Assembly: GCA_019914945.1 (NCBI GenBank) | Contig: CM034101.1 | Coordinates: 13,279,188 to 13,343,187, forward strand | Reading direction: 5' to 3' | Origin: Typha latifolia | Lineage: Eukaryota; Streptophyta; Magnoliopsida; Poales; Typhaceae | DNA: 64,000 nt | In this document: positions 1 through 11,889 of the stretch, piece by piece | How positions within the stretch are numbered: the stretch's first letter is position 1 | Layout: every line of letters begins with the position of its first letter | Made by a program: the position numbers and the translations under genes | Notes under the pieces: generated by a model | The model's database searches: none | Seen by the model: only the letters and a program-made list of their open reading frames with translations | What the model was told of the DNA's origin: nothing

Positions 1-1726
1 AACAGCATCCTAGCTCACTCTGTCGTACGCCTTCTTCATATCAAGCTTCCTCATCATCACCGGAGGGCGAAGCTTTTTCGTTATCATCGAGTGCACCACC
101 TCTTGGGCGGCTATGACATTATCCATGATGCTTCGACCAGCCACGAATGCCACCTGTTCCAAGTCGACGAGCTTGGGCAGAAGCATCTTGAGCCTCCAGA
201 CCAAGATCTTGGAAATGATCTTATAACTCACATTGCATAGCGAGATGGGCCGAAAATCTTTAACCTTGCTCGGCTGCTCACACTTCGGAATCAGTGTGAT
301 GAATGTTTGACCCCACAGCTGCGAAAGAGTCGCATGGGTGAAGAAGTATTCCACGGCTTTGCAGATGTTCGGGCCCATCTCCGACCAAGACCGACAATAG
401 ACCTCGATCTGCATGCCATCCGGCCTAGGCGCCTTACCTAGTGGCAGGCTCCACAGTGCCTCCTTGATCTCTTCTCTGGAGACCGAGGACTCAAGCATCG
501 CGACCTCTTCAGCAAAGATCAATGCCAGCTCCGGCCACTCCAATGCATCACAATTGATCCCATCAACCTGCCCCCAAAGCTCGGAGTAGAAAGTGTTGAA
601 GGCTGATGCAATCTCCTGTTGGTTCTGGACCCACCAGTCACCCTCGACGCAGAGGCTTGAGATCCGATTTCATTTTTGCCGGATGGTTGCTGTGAGGTGA
701 AAGAAGCCCGTGTTTCGGTCCCCCTCTTGCACCCACTTTAGCCTCAACCGTTGAAGCCATTTGATATTAAGCTGTCGGCTTACCGTCGTATGCTGGTTGT
801 AGAGGCACCTTAGACTGATCAGTGTAGCCTCACCTAGTCCTCTACCTGCATCTTCTTCTTCCAAGGCAAGGATCTGAGCTTTCACTTCCTTCAGCTTGGC
901 TTCCACGTTGCCTACAGCCTCTTTGCTCCACTTCTTCAAGTTTTGCTTGAGGATGTAATTTTTATGCACCAAGGCATTCAAAGGCCCTGCCGTGGCTCTG
1001 CTGGCCCATGCATCGCTCACCACTTGATGGCATCCCTCCAACTCTAGCCATAGTAGTTCAAACCGAAACGGCCTTTGCAGCTGGTTCGCCATCCTCGGCA
1101 TCGTGAGCAAAGTGATCCAAGTGCTGCACCTTACTACAGGGGTGCCGACTCAACCACTCCGAGTTCGCCACCGCTCAGTCTAGCCGACTCCATATCCTCC
1201 TGCTACCTTGTTGGTTGTTACACCAAGTGAAGGGGATGCCTTCAAACCCCAAATCGCAAAGGTCAGTCCTCTTAATGAAACTGACAAAGGCCCTAGCCTT
1301 CGCATCAAGTCTCACCGTCCCGTTGCTCTTCTTCTCCTCCAAAGAGACAATGGCATTGAAATCCCCAGCAACTAGCCAAAGCACCTGTCCCACCTTGAGA
1401 GTGTCCAGCTCCGCCCAGAGCTCCCTTTGCCCCTCAAGGTTGTTAGTAGCATAAACTACCGTTAGGGTCCACGTGGCCCCTTGCACCAGCGAGATCACGA
1501 GGTGTGCTGCGTACCTAGACACCGCCATGACATCCACCCATCCCAGCTCTTTCTTCCACAGTAGTATAATACCACCTGATTGACCGATCGCCGGGACGGC
1601 GAACCACTGCCAGCATCTCCCCAAGGCCCTAGCCACTTTCCTGGCCTTGTCCCAGTCAGCGTGAGTCTCTAGGAGCCCGATTAGGTCGAGCTTGTGTTCT
1701 CTGATCAGGTACCGACAGCGGTCCAA
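1..1726 (-). pseudogene. LINE ORF2: endonuclease plus reverse transcriptase, interrupted and truncated
   Basis: From right to left: an exonuclease-endonuclease-phosphatase domain (about 1726 to 1140) with the 'LIGLLETH' glutamate motif and the 'VAGDFNAI' Asp-Asn motif; a linker (about 1110 to 670) containing 'WVQEGDRNTGFFH'; then a reverse transcriptase (about 543 to 1) with 'GKAPRPDGM', 'DFRPISLCNVSYKIISKIL', 'QVAFVAGRSI' and the first catalytic aspartate region 'LDMKKAYDRVS', where the window ends. In-frame stops separate the pieces: one follows 'IWSRLD' and one sits in 'RQK-stop-NRISS'. Both are explained by C-to-T changes (CGA or TGG to TGA). It cannot be translated through. Confidence 0.85.
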
Positions 1727-2872
1727 AACTTATTTCTTCAAGGTTCCTCTACATTCCAGAATATGGCTGTAGACATTAGAAAACAATTGGGTAATAGTGT
1801 TAACATATTCGACCTTTTTTCGAGGACGAAACCGGCTCCTGTTCCCTCGGAGCGTTGTCCTCCATGGCCACAAGACCTTCTCCCTCTTGCTTGCCATGGG
1901 CTAGCAGTAGCAGATGCTGGTTTGCCAGGTCCACCTCCATGGCCCCTTCATTTGCACCCCTCTGGCTATGTGTGAGCAGCGATCTGACTTTGTCCACCAT
2001 GGCAGAGTGGCTAGCCTATGCGCTCCTTTGCATGCCGTCGTCGGGCGTGGAGTTGACCATCGCGACACCATCCTGGTAGACCCCCTCCTGATAATCCCCA
2101 CTTGCAAGATTTTGCTTGGCTTTGCTCCCCATTGTCTGCATAGTAGCTGTCTGGGCGGGCCGATGGAGACCGGACCCCAGGCAGATGGGAAGGCCGTTGA
2201 TGATGACCCCTCCCAAGTCCGCCAGGACATCCACACTTGTTGTGTGTTCAGGAGCCCTCACCTCCACTTCACTGTTCAGCATTAAAATGGCCGCCTGTGT
2301 GTCGCTTTCGGACGGGTCGTTGCAATTCCCAACTACATTTTCCCCTACTCTACTAGTCATCATGGCTTTTGCTGAGTAGGGCCCAGCTAAAGTCTTCCCC
2401 TGGCGGGAGAATGTCGCTCCATGCTGTTGGTGGTCTGCACTAGCCTATTTTGGTGTGCTCAAGATGGTATAGTTACCTGCCACCTTGGCCTTACCTTTAT
2501 TCATCGTGGTCAGCACACAGTTTGTGGCGTTTTTTGTCTCCGCTACATGGTTTGACTGACGTGGGTGATCTCCCTTCTCGTCACGTACTCGCCTTGTCCC
2601 ATCTGCATGAACTGACTCTGCAGCCTTCGGCTTTTGCTGACCGCTACCACCCTCATTGGTTTGCTCATGCCTTTGCTGGCCACTTTCCGGCACTTCCCTC
2701 GGAACCCCTTGGCCCCGACGGCTTTTAGGGAACCCGCTTCCATCAGCCCGCCTCCTCTCCTAGGCATGGCCATTCACATAGTATGGGTTTGGAGCACTCC
2801 GCACCGCCCTTCTTCTATTCTGTTGCACAGTGCATCAAGGGCCATAAGTGGACACACCTTCCTCTCGGCCGC

Positions 2873-3511
2873 TCAGCTCCCCTTGGCCATGTTCCTCCAT
2901 GCCCGACCTAAACTCGGCCTATTCTCTTTTCCTTTTTGCGCTCGGGGGCTTATCAGTTTGGCAGTCCACCACTCGGTGCCCCACTCTACTAAGTGGTAAC
3001 AGAAGAGCAGTATACTCTCGTGTTCCACACGCTGCTCCAGTTCATCCTCCTTCGAACCTAGCCAAACCGCAGTCTTGAGCGGTTTACTGAGGTCGATCTC
3101 TATACAGTCCCTTGCGAATCTGCTCCTAGTGTGATCTAACGTGGCTTCGTCAACTCGGAGCGGCGTGCCGAAGTACGCCACCAGCGAGATAAGGGACTCC
3201 AGCTCCCAATACTCCTTGGGCAAATTGTGTAGTTGGATCCATACTGGTGCCATCGTGAAAGCTTCCGCAGATGGCTGAAAGTTGTTTTGCCACAGGATGA
3301 GGTTCAAAACCCTCCCCATTATGGTCCACAGCCTATTGACCATAACATATTCCAGATCTTCTTGCCTCTCGAACCGGAACACCATGAATCCGTCCTCCAT
3401 GTCTGAGACGGAGAACTTGTCTATCCCTATCGACAGCCCCGCCAATATACTTTTGAGCCTTGACAATGGGATACCCCCTCCAAGGAACTTGCCAAACAAG
3501 GATAGTTCCAT
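2873..3511 (-). pseudogene. LINE ORF1, DUF4283-like nucleic-acid-binding protein
   Basis: A 212-codon open frame begins with a typical DUF4283 block: a 'GKFLGGG' start, then 'FMVFRFERQEDLEYVM' and 'WIQLHNLPKEYWE', which are hallmark strings of plant LINE ORF1 proteins. The zinc-knuckle region that normally follows is recognisable only as a CYH...EW remnant in which the later Cys and His ligands are lost. The protein would coat element RNA. It lies upstream (to the right) of the endonuclease, as expected for the same element. Confidence 0.75.
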
Positions 3512-4899
3512 CTTGCTCTACACCTTTAGAGGACTTCTGGTTCCATTATGACACAGTCCTCCAGCTGATCTTTAAGTTTTGCAAGGATTTCCTCCGAGAT
3601 GCGCCCATTTGCCTGCTTTCTCCTATGAGTTGCGGTAGCCACCGACGCCCACGATGCGTTCCCGTCCGCCCACTTGGCCTCTCCGACCGACCCCTAGGTT
3701 GCCTCACCCTGGATAGCCTCCCTAGTCGCTTGGCTGGCTTCATGCGGTGCGGTGCCTCCGCTGGCAGTGAGGGTACACCTCGCTCCTTTGCTAGCTTGGA
3801 TGATGACGCTCGACGGAGAAGAACGTCTTCAATCCCCTCAGGCGCAGGAGGGGCTGAACCTTCCATTGGTTGGCGAAGGAGGTATCGACGTATTGCTATA
3901 CAGAGCCGTTCGTGTGTTGAGTCCTTATGCTCACAACAAGGGTCTTCACCAGCTTTCTACTGGTGTTGCATCCACTCTCCAATCATCTTTGTCCACTTCT
4001 TTTTTATGCAAGGGTTACTTTTGTATTAAAGCGGATTCGAATCAGATTTATCTTAATACAAATATAACCCGATTATCAAACGAATTATATTTAGTAGACA
4101 CGAACACGACTCGTTTATTAAACAGGTAACACGATACAATCTGTATAACCAGTTTATTAAACGGGTCATGTTAACACGACAACATATCTCGTTTATTAAA
4201 CGGGTCGTATGAACATGACTCGTTAACACGACACGATAACCCATTTATTAAAGGATCGTATTAGCACAATCCTATTAACCCATTTAACACAACATGTTAA
4301 CCCGTTTAACACAACAAGAATGAAATTTGCTATATATAAAAATCAATATTTACAAATTTACCCTATATAAATAGTCTATTATATAAACAAAAAATCTCTT
4401 TTAAACTCAAAACTTATACAACAAAAGAATAATAATTCTAAGCATTCAACCACAAATTCAATTTAAACCAAATTCATACACAATTCAACCACCAACAACC
4501 AACATTAAGTAAATAAGTTTAAATATTAATTTTAGTTCTAAGTTTCAACTTTCAAATCTAATAATCGACAATTATAATAAATCTAACATATTAAGTTCAC
4601 AATTCAATCACCAACATCCAACATCCAATATTAAGTTCATAATATATTACAAATTATAAATAATTTAAAATAAACAAATAATAACATTTAGCTCTCTGTT
4701 TTATTGTCCAAAGATCATGATCCTTTCAAAAAGAACAAAAGAGAGTATAAATAACTAAGAAGATTAAGTTATAATGGTACTAGCAAATTGAGGTAGTTAA
4801 AGTATTTTCTGTTAATGCTCGAATCGAGGTGCAGAGCTTTCAAATGTCTTCTAGGACCTGAAATAGAAGAGGCCGAACTAAAAATTCAATAATCCATAA

Positions 4900-5157
4900 A
4901 TCCTAGCAAGCGACGGCCTATGGGATGCCATGTCGAATGAAGAGGTCTGTGGTGCGGCCCGGAAACGGGTCCTACTATGGCACAAAAAGAATGGCATTAC
5001 ATCTTCCTCCACCCAAAGAGGCGAATTCATTGATCCTGCTGCTCAAGCAGCTGCAGAATACCTGTCAAAGCTTGCTATCCAAAAGGGTGGCAAGGACAAT
5101 ATCACCGTCATTGTGGTTGACCTGAAAGCGCAAAGAAAGTTCAAGACCAAATCCTAA
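4900..5157 (+). pseudogene. Clade A protein phosphatase 2C, captured C-terminal exon
   Basis: Eighty-five codons plus stop encode the end of a PP2C: 'ASDGLWD' (the conserved catalytic-core aspartate motif), then 'MSNEEVC', 'WHKKNGI', 'AAEYLSKLAIQKGGKDNITV' and a terminal 'DLKAQRKFKTKS'. This combination is characteristic of the HAB1/ABI1 group that acts as ABA co-receptor phosphatases. An in-frame stop lies just before 'ILASDGL', no upstream exon is visible, and the piece sits inside a Mutator-like element together with about 300 bp of what looks like its 3' UTR (5158-5470). It is therefore read as a captured fragment, not a working phosphatase. The reading frame is intact, so capture may be recent. 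Confidence 0.8.
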
Positions 5158-5770
5158 CTGGGTAGTTTGGACTTCATTTGATTATTATCTGGTTTAGGAA
5201 AGCCATATAATGTATGGGCTCAAATTTAATAGTAGTTTTATACCTTCATCTTTTTTTTCCCCTTCTCCTCATTTGAGTCTTAAAGGGTTCTACTCAGTTT
5301 ATACTATACATTCTATTGCATACTAGGGCTTATGTTTCTATTGCATTAGGCCATAATCATGTAATTTCATTGTCTTTCATTGGGACCATGTACTGAAATT
5401 ATATATTTCAGCTTGTACTGTACAGAACTGGAGGGAAGAATTAATGTAATGCCATCTTCAATACTCCTTTTATTCCTGTAGTAGCTTCTTAAATTTTAGA
5501 ATCAAGGGTAAACAACCAACTAACTCCATAATAAGGAAATTCTGATGCCAATTAAAATCTATGACAAGTATTCAGTTTGATGAGTCTATTTTCATAAGAC
5601 AGCTGATTATTTGGATAAAAACATGACCAACAAAGAAGAATTATATAGATGAAGATCTAGCAAGAAACAGATCCCACCTTTCATATATCTAGAAGACCAT
5701 AAAAGCAAAATAAACAATAGACAGACCATGAAGAGCAAGGGGCATAAGTGCAGAAGAGGGTGAGACTAAC

Positions 5771-5906
5771 CATAGAGGTGGTTGAAGAAGAGATTGGATG
5801 CACCAGTAGAGTGGACAACTTCAAGAAGAGAGACAGTGCTGCTATTGCTACTACTTCCACCACCACCACCACCAGCAGCAGCAGCAGCAGCAGGAGGAGG
5901 AGGCAT
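5771..5906 (-). pseudogene. Captured first exon of an unidentified gene (candidate)
   Basis: On the minus strand an ATG at 5906 opens a 45-codon frame: four prolines, a run of alanines (CAG/GCT microsatellite), a run of glycines (CCA/GGT), a serine patch, then the non-repetitive stretch 'TVSLLEVVHSTGASNLFF' ending at a good donor, TATG|GTTAGT, at 5770. A purine-rich leader precedes the ATG. This is what the first exon of a plant gene looks like, but I do not recognise the family. It could also be a chance frame over trinucleotide repeats. Confidence 0.35.
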
Positions 5907-6114
5907 CACTCTTTTTTTTCTCTCTCTATCCCTCTCTTGAACTTCTTTTTTCCAATCAGATGGGGAAAAGTTAAAGATCAGGTCATGAAATTTTGCATAA
6001 AGTTAAAGAGGAAGGGAGCGAGGTGTAGCAACTAACGATTGGGTCATTGGGTGACTAATTTCTTGGAGTTTCTTCCCCTTTGCCTGTTCTTGGTAGGGGA
6101 CAGTCAGTAGGACT

Positions 6115-6420
6115 TCACATTGCAGTGGCTGCGGAACGGACGACGATGTCGAAGCCATTGCCGGGGAGAGGGGGAGGGAGAGGTTGATGTCGTCATCGCG
6201 CTCGGCACGGTTGAAGTGGTTCCCCGAAGATGAGGATGGAGGCGTCGTACCCGTCTAGAAGCAGTCGTGGAAGAAGAGGTGGAGGGCGTCGGTGGTGGGG
6301 CTGGGGATCTTCTTCGTAGTGACTGCGTCGGACACGATTTGCTCGGTGCGAGGGCACGAGCCGGCGAATAGTAGGAGGTGGAGACGGCTGTGGGAGAGGG
6401 AGTTGGCTTTCTAAAGAGGG
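6115..6420 (-). pseudogene. Class III peroxidase, captured exon 1 fragment
   Basis: The minus strand encodes a hydrophobic lead, 'CPRTEQIVSDAVTTK', then 'LFFHDCF' (the distal haem-pocket histidine motif of class III secretory peroxidases), then after a one-base deletion 'DASILI', and after further shifts 'FNRAERDDDINLSL' and 'LPGNGFDIVVRSATA'. All these match the first exon of plant peroxidases in order. A missing G just after FFHDCF creates a TAG stop, and one of the usual cysteines has become Tyr, so it is not functional. It lies inside the same Mutator-like element as the PP2C fragment, in the opposite orientation. Confidence 0.75.
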
Positions 6421-6829
6421 TGGGAGATGGGTGGGGCGAAGGGTGGGAGATGAGTGAGGCGGCTGATGTTTGAGGGAGAGCGGGGAGAGTTAGTTTAGGA
6501 TTAGAAATATATATATATAGGCGAGTTGGCGGGCCGACCCGACCCGACCCGACCCACCCGTATAGTTAAACGAGTCAGTGGTATAAACTTAAACACGACC
6601 CGATTATTAATCAGATTAAGTGGGTTAACCCATTTACGATCCGAATATAATTATACTAAACATAAACCTGATTAAGAGCCAGATTATTGGATCTGGTTAA
6701 TTTTTGCCACCCTTATATTTGACTATAGAATTCTTATGCTTGTCCTTTTTTAGAGAAAAAAATGTGTGCTTTTTGCACCTTCTGTGAAGCTTGTTATGAC
6801 CTTGCTTTCCAAATGATATATAGATTTAT

Positions 6830-9650
6830 TTTTTTTTGATAAAAGTCTGTAGACAATTTATTTCATAAGCGTGCTTAAATTTTGATATAGTTATAATCGG
6901 TTCTTTCCTTACAAAATTTGTTCTGGATAGCTAGACCGGCAAGATTGTGAGCTATCAAGTTATTTTTTCTACTGGTATAGAGAACCTTGATAGAGGAAAA
7001 TTATTTGATAAAGGTACGACATTCCTAGATAATGGATGAGATCTGCCAACTCGTCTCCTCGTCACCATCATTGGTTGTGTTTACTACCTTCATGCTATCA
7101 CTGTATATAGTACCTCCAGGCTTACCATTGTACTTTAGAGCTTCTGTTAGACCGAGCAGAAAGGTGTGAGCTTCCCCCATGACAGCATTTGTACAGTTGC
7201 TAAGGTAGAAACATTTATACCATCTTAGCTTTGATATTTTGCTGGAGATGAATACGCCAACCCCTCCATCGTAGTTGTGCCTCTAGGATGCGTCCGCCTA
7301 GCATGTAAAGCTTTCTTCCGAGGTCTGAGTGTTGCATGGTCTTTCGCATAGGTCAAGTGTCTACATACAGCTTGGCATGTTGATGGGCATTTGTAACAAA
7401 GTAGAGTCGCTGATGAGTGAGACTACCAAATGCAGAGGCGGTAGTTTGTTCTCAGAAATCGTTGCATTCTTAGAGCGCCAGCAAATCACACATCTCTAGA
7501 AAAATGGCAGTGGATGAGGAGGTGTTCAATTATCTCTAGAGAGTCAGAGCAGAAAGGACACTCCACACTAATATTGGGTAGTCTTCTAGCTAGAGCCATT
7601 CGGACAAGGAGTGCACCTGTTAAGCAATGCCAAACAAACATTTTAACTCTAAGAATGGCCTCGGCTTCTTACCACACTTTCCTCCAAATGTCGGCAACCC
7701 TTGGGGTAGATGCCGATGCTTCCTAGTCTCCCATTGTGAGAGCAGTGTACACTGACTTTGCATTGAATATGTCATTGTCTGCAGCTATCCAGCAGAGCTA
7801 GTTCCTCCTTTCCATTGATGCCTAACTAAGGAATACATTGACAATTGAGTTCTCAATTTCACTAGGGAAGAGTTGGTGCACCAGGGGCAAGTTCCATCTT
7901 GCTTCATGACTTACGATCAGGTCCTTCACCTTTGTTATGTGGCTTGGGAGAGGGATGTCATTGAGATTAAAGGGCGACAGCCGGGGATCATGGGAGATAG
8001 AGATAGTTTCTCCATTACATATTTTATATCTTACCATCTGCTTTAGAGCTGGTCTTGTGTTGAGGATAGAGCACCATGTCTAGGAGGCAGATGAAGGAGG
8101 CTTAGATAACTAGAAGGAGCAATTAGATAGGTATTTTTCTTTCAGGAGATTGGTCCAAATACTATCCTCCTCAATGAGGAATCTCCACATTAGCTTGGCA
8201 AGTAGTGATTGATTGACAAACTGCGTCTTATGCCGAGTCCTCCATGCATAACGGGGCGGCAGATCAAACTCCATCTCCTTAGATAAAGATTATTTTTATT
8301 ATTGTCATACCCCTACCAGAAATTGCGCATTAGCGAATCGAGCGATTATAGGAGCGATTTCTAAAAGAGGATACTGGCCATAAAGTAGACAGGTAGATTG
8401 CTCAGTGCTGCCTTGATGAGAACTGTTCGCCTTGCATGTGAGAGTTGTTTTGCCTTCCATCCTTTTAGCCTTCTCTTGAGATTTTCCAACACAAGCTTGT
8501 AGGCCTTGCTCTTGGAGCGAGTAAGGACCAAAGGGTTTCTAAGGTAATATTCTTGCCCCTTCGAGAGCTTGACCTTTATAATAGAGATAAGCTGGCTTCT
8601 TCTGCTGGTCTCGACTCTATTACTGAAGAAGATTATAGATTTATCGTTGTTTATGGTTTGGCCAGAAATCTGATAGTAGAGGTCAATGGTACTTCTAAGA
8701 TTCACAGCCTCTCTCTGTGTGGAGCTACCAAATAGAAATATGTCGTCAGCAAACATAAGACGATTGATCGGAGTGGCTGCCCTTGAGATTTTGACACCAT
8801 GTAGTCTCTTGTTAGTGAGGTCTTTGTCAAGGAAGATCAAAAGTATGTTTGACCCTATGATGATGAGGTAAGGGGACAATGGGCAACCTGCCTCAGTCCT
8901 TAAGAAGGTTTTAAGTAGCTATCTACACTTTCGTTGATTCCAAGAGTTAGGCTAGTGGTGGTGATATGGTTGTTTACGATTTGCCTACCGGGGATGAATG
9001 CACTCTGGCTCAGAGAAATGATTCCTTTCAGATGTTTAATTCTGGCTGCTAAAAGCCTGGCGATTAGTTTGTAAATGGTGTTGCAGAGGCTTATTGGCCG
9101 GTAGTCACTCATAATGACAGCATTGTCTTTCTTGGGGAATAGCACTATATTGGTTCTGTTAAGGCCTTTATCTATAATGCCAGTAAGAAAATGATCTTTA
9201 ATAGTGGCTATGACTTTAGTTCTTAAGCAGGGCCAAAGGGATTTAAAAAATCTAGTATTCATACCATCAGGACCCGAATCTTGTTCAGCCCAAGAGATTT
9301 AAAAAATCTAGTATTCATACCATCAGGACCCGAAGCTTTGTTCAGCCCAAGAGATTTCAGAGTTGCTTCAATCTCTTCTTTAGTAGGGACCTTAAGAAGG
9401 TTTTGGGTCCACTCATCTTCACCAACTTGAATACAATTTATGTGCTTTCGTCAGCTTCTGGTGGTGACCATGGCATGGAAAAATTTGTTGTTCTTATCAC
9501 CCCACATGAGCCAGCCAACTTTCACTATTTAGTGTCAATACTTCTCTTCTTTGAGGAGGAGACTATCGTGAGCGCTTATGAGGCTTTGCTCTCTTATCCA
9601 GTCTCTATAAGTTGGTCTATATCAATGAATTCACTATACCAACCAACCCA
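6830..9650 (-). mobile_element. LINE fragment (reverse transcriptase to RNase H), decayed
   Basis: On the minus strand from right to left: a linker 'WGDKNNKFFHAM' (about 9530), reverse transcriptase with 'LNKASGPDGMNTRFFK', 'MSDYRPISLCNTIYKLIA', 'QSAFIPGRQI' (9400-8900), the catalytic 'FADDIFLFG' (about 8745), 'LKGWKAKQLSHARRTVLIK' (about 8430), a zf-RVT lead 'GETISISHDPRL' (about 7990) and an RNase H part with 'NAVMGEAHTFLLGL' (about 7170). The ORF1 and endonuclease are absent, so it is 5'-truncated as is usual for LINEs. Multiple stops and frameshifts show it is dead. It differs from the first LINE in sequence and is more AT-rich. Confidence 0.8.
9241..9353. repeat. Tandem duplication of about 56 bp inside the LINE
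   Basis: The string beginning 'atttaaaaaatctagtattc' occurs at 9241 and again at 9297, and the two units differ only by a small change near 'cccgaatcttg' versus 'cccgaagctttg'. The duplication inserts a partial repeat of the reverse-transcriptase coding region (around 'ASGPDGMNTRFFK') and shifts the frame. Confidence 0.9.
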
Positions 9651-9699
9651 CCGAGACCTAGTCACCTAGATCAATGACTTCAGTGTAGCAACAAGCTTT

Positions 9700-10830
9700 A
9701 AGTCTTGTAACTTGCTTCTAGAGATTTCACCAATATATGGGCCTATATCGATTATTTATGGAAATCAATTTTCAGATAAACTAGCTTCGTTAGAAACTTT
9801 ACACCAAGCTTTTGGCTGAAGATTAACAAACTACAATAAATATTCTTCTCTTCTCAAATGTTTCTGAGAGGATTAAGTTATTTGATCTGAAGTGTTAATT
9901 GCAGAGCATTTTAGGGCATTCACTATAAAGAGGGATGCATCAAAGAGAACCTTGTGCTAGCAGCACGAATAGCATCTGCAGAATATTAATTAAGAACGAC
10001 TCCAATGGGGCATTTTCTTGAATTCATAAATAACCATAACAATGAAGTTCAAAGAAACTATAGAATTTAAAACATTTTAAAGACATGAATACATCTCTCC
10101 CTGGCTAGTCGGCAATTGTTTCTCAATTCTCAAACATGAGCTTAATCAAAGACATAGATACATTATGAAATACAGTTTAGCAAAAATAGACCACTATCTC
10201 TTCCTGTAGGTCCTGTACCACTAATGAGTAGGCCCAGTCCGAGTCCACTACAAATAGTAAGATTGAATGATTAATTGTGATATCTATCGTGATAAAATGC
10301 CAATTTGGTGGATGCTAACGGAAGCGATTTTTAAAAGTTGCCACCGCCGATGGTGGTGGAGAAGCCCTCTTGGCGAGAGGAGAAACCCACAAGGGGAGTA
10401 AAAGTTGCCGGAGGCGACAGAGATGAAAGGAGAGGAGAAAAAGGCCGCCGGAGGCTACAAGGATTCGGCACGGGAAGAGGAAAACACTAAACCCTAGGAG
10501 AGCTCTCTGCTAGGACCGGCTCCTACCGTCATCACAATAGTCTTCTTCATGGTTTAATGATTGAGGAGATGGAGCAGAGGATTATGATCTTTGCAATCTT
10601 ATATTGTCACATACTAGTCCTTGTAGTTGCTAATATATCCGGTTAACCCCTATGATCGCGTTTTTCTTGCTCCAATATCTATTTTGATGGATGTAGATAG
10701 CTGAGTGACTAAATCAATCTCTCTAGTTTTATAATATTACGGATATGGTCATTGTTTGCAATTCGGGATAAATTCTTGCAATTCAAGTTCATATCAACCT
10801 TAAAAACTCAGCTATTTTTTTAGCAGGAAG
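9700..10830. other. Spacer without recognisable gene
   Basis: AT-rich sequence with many stops in all frames. A short G/C-richer patch near 10330-10510 contains 'gccgccggagg'-like repeats, but no frame there resembles a known protein. It may be part of an old insertion. Confidence 0.4.
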
Positions 10831-11880
10831 ACCACTTTAGCAAGAAAGCTCCACATCCTGGATGCCCTCAAAGCTAGAAGTCTTCAACTAGATGAGAAGT
10901 ATCCTGTTTCCACTTCTTCTGCTAAGGTCCAAGAATTTAGCATTTAAGTTCATTCTAAATACATCTGAACTTGCTGGCTAGAAATTGAAGTTGCTTTCTT
11001 ATGTTGGAAGATTTGTACTAATAAAGGTAGTCAAATATTCCAACCCTTTATACTACATGAATATTGTTCTGCTACCAAGCTCTTTTCTTGACAAGATGGC
11101 CTCTACTATCAGAAATTTCTGGTGGAGCTGAAATAGATCTCCATCTTCGAAGTTGGGATAATACTTGCAAACCTTTCGATAGGGGAGGATTGGGTATCAA
11201 AGATATTGTCCTAACCAAATAAAGCTCTGATGGCTTGGAGGCTTATTTCAAACCTACTGCTTCATGGACAAGATCGATCGAGGAAAGACATTTTAGGAAC
11301 ACCTCTCTCTGGGATATTCTAGCTAAGTCTAAATCTCATAGACTTGGAATGCGATTCGTCAGATCAAAGGATATTCTCCATGAAAGTATCCGTTCTTATA
11401 GGACCACTGGCGTCATAATTGTGATTTGGATGGCATTCAACTCCCCTCTAAAGTTAAATGGGTAAAGAATCTTACAGTGGGCTCGAACTGGAATTGGAAC
11501 TAGATTAATGAGATCATCTCCATTTGTTTGCTCACAGCATCTCCCAGATTAACCTCAGCCAAGCTTTGGTCAATCACTAGGACAAGCTGACCTATTCTAG
11601 TTCGAAAACAGGGCTTTTCTATTACAAGTCAGCTTACAAAGTGCTGACTAGTGATTATTGGACAAGCTCTCCTCCTCAAATAACCCCTCAAAGTTGTGGA
11701 ACGCCATAGGGAAGAACTCTCTGGTGCTTCCTCGTGTAAAAATGTTCATTTGGCGAAGCATTTCAAGAGCCCTCCCAATTAGAACGAAGCTTCACTGATT
11801 CATTTGTGGCGAGGAGGTAAGAGACTATTGATCGTCTTCTCGTGTTGTTCGTTTCCAAAATCATTGAAAGTAAGTTCGGC
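10830..11880 (+). mobile_element. LINE fragment (end of reverse transcriptase and zf-RVT), decayed
   Basis: Plus-strand translation in shifting frames gives 'LSYVGRFVLIK', 'NPLYYMNIVLLPSSFLDKM', 'IRNFWW', 'KALMAWRLIS' and later 'LVLPRVKMFIWR'-like and 'RTKLH..ICGEE'-like strings, which are the region between reverse transcriptase and zf-RVT of plant L1 elements. Several stops interrupt it. The orientation is opposite to the LINE at 6.8-9.7 kb, so it is a separate insertion. Confidence 0.65.
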
Positions 11881-11889
11881 TCTGTTAAT

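Larger units (their letters stand above)
1..3870 (-). mobile_element. LINE (L1-type non-LTR retrotransposon), decayed, 3' end cut by window edge
   Basis: Read on the minus strand the segment has the standard order of a plant L1-type LINE: an ORF1 with a DUF4283-like domain, an endonuclease, then a reverse transcriptase that runs off the left edge of the window. The 5' boundary near 3870 is approximate, because the leader is not conserved and I found no target duplication. Reading frames are interrupted by a few single stops only, so the copy is moderately old. It is richer in G+C than the surrounding spacer. The RNase H and zf-RVT portions expected after the reverse transcriptase would lie left of position 1. 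Confidence 0.85.
4011..6713. mobile_element. Mutator-like element carrying host gene fragments (Pack-MULE candidate)
   Basis: The left end begins 'aagggttac' and the right end finishes 'gccaccctt', whose reverse complement is 'aagggtggc'. Inside both ends runs similar divergent sequence with repeated 'acccg'/'cacgac'/'tttattaaac' strings (4030-4320 and 6520-6700), giving long degenerate terminal inverted repeats. Between them lie pieces of at least two unrelated host genes in opposite orientations, and no transposase. No clear 9-11 bp target duplication is visible, so the exact ends and superfamily are inferred. A related smaller element ending 'gccaccctt' at 36668-37083 does have a 10-bp duplication, which supports the Mutator-like assignment. 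Confidence 0.6.

Noticed and set aside
1215..3551. Plus-strand open frames over the first LINE
   Set aside because: They are shadows of the minus-strand LINE coding region, with no family match.
5158..5470. Treating the PP2C fragment as a functional small gene with 3' UTR
   Set aside because: An in-frame stop precedes the conserved motif, the catalytic core is missing, and the piece lies within an element, so capture explains it better.
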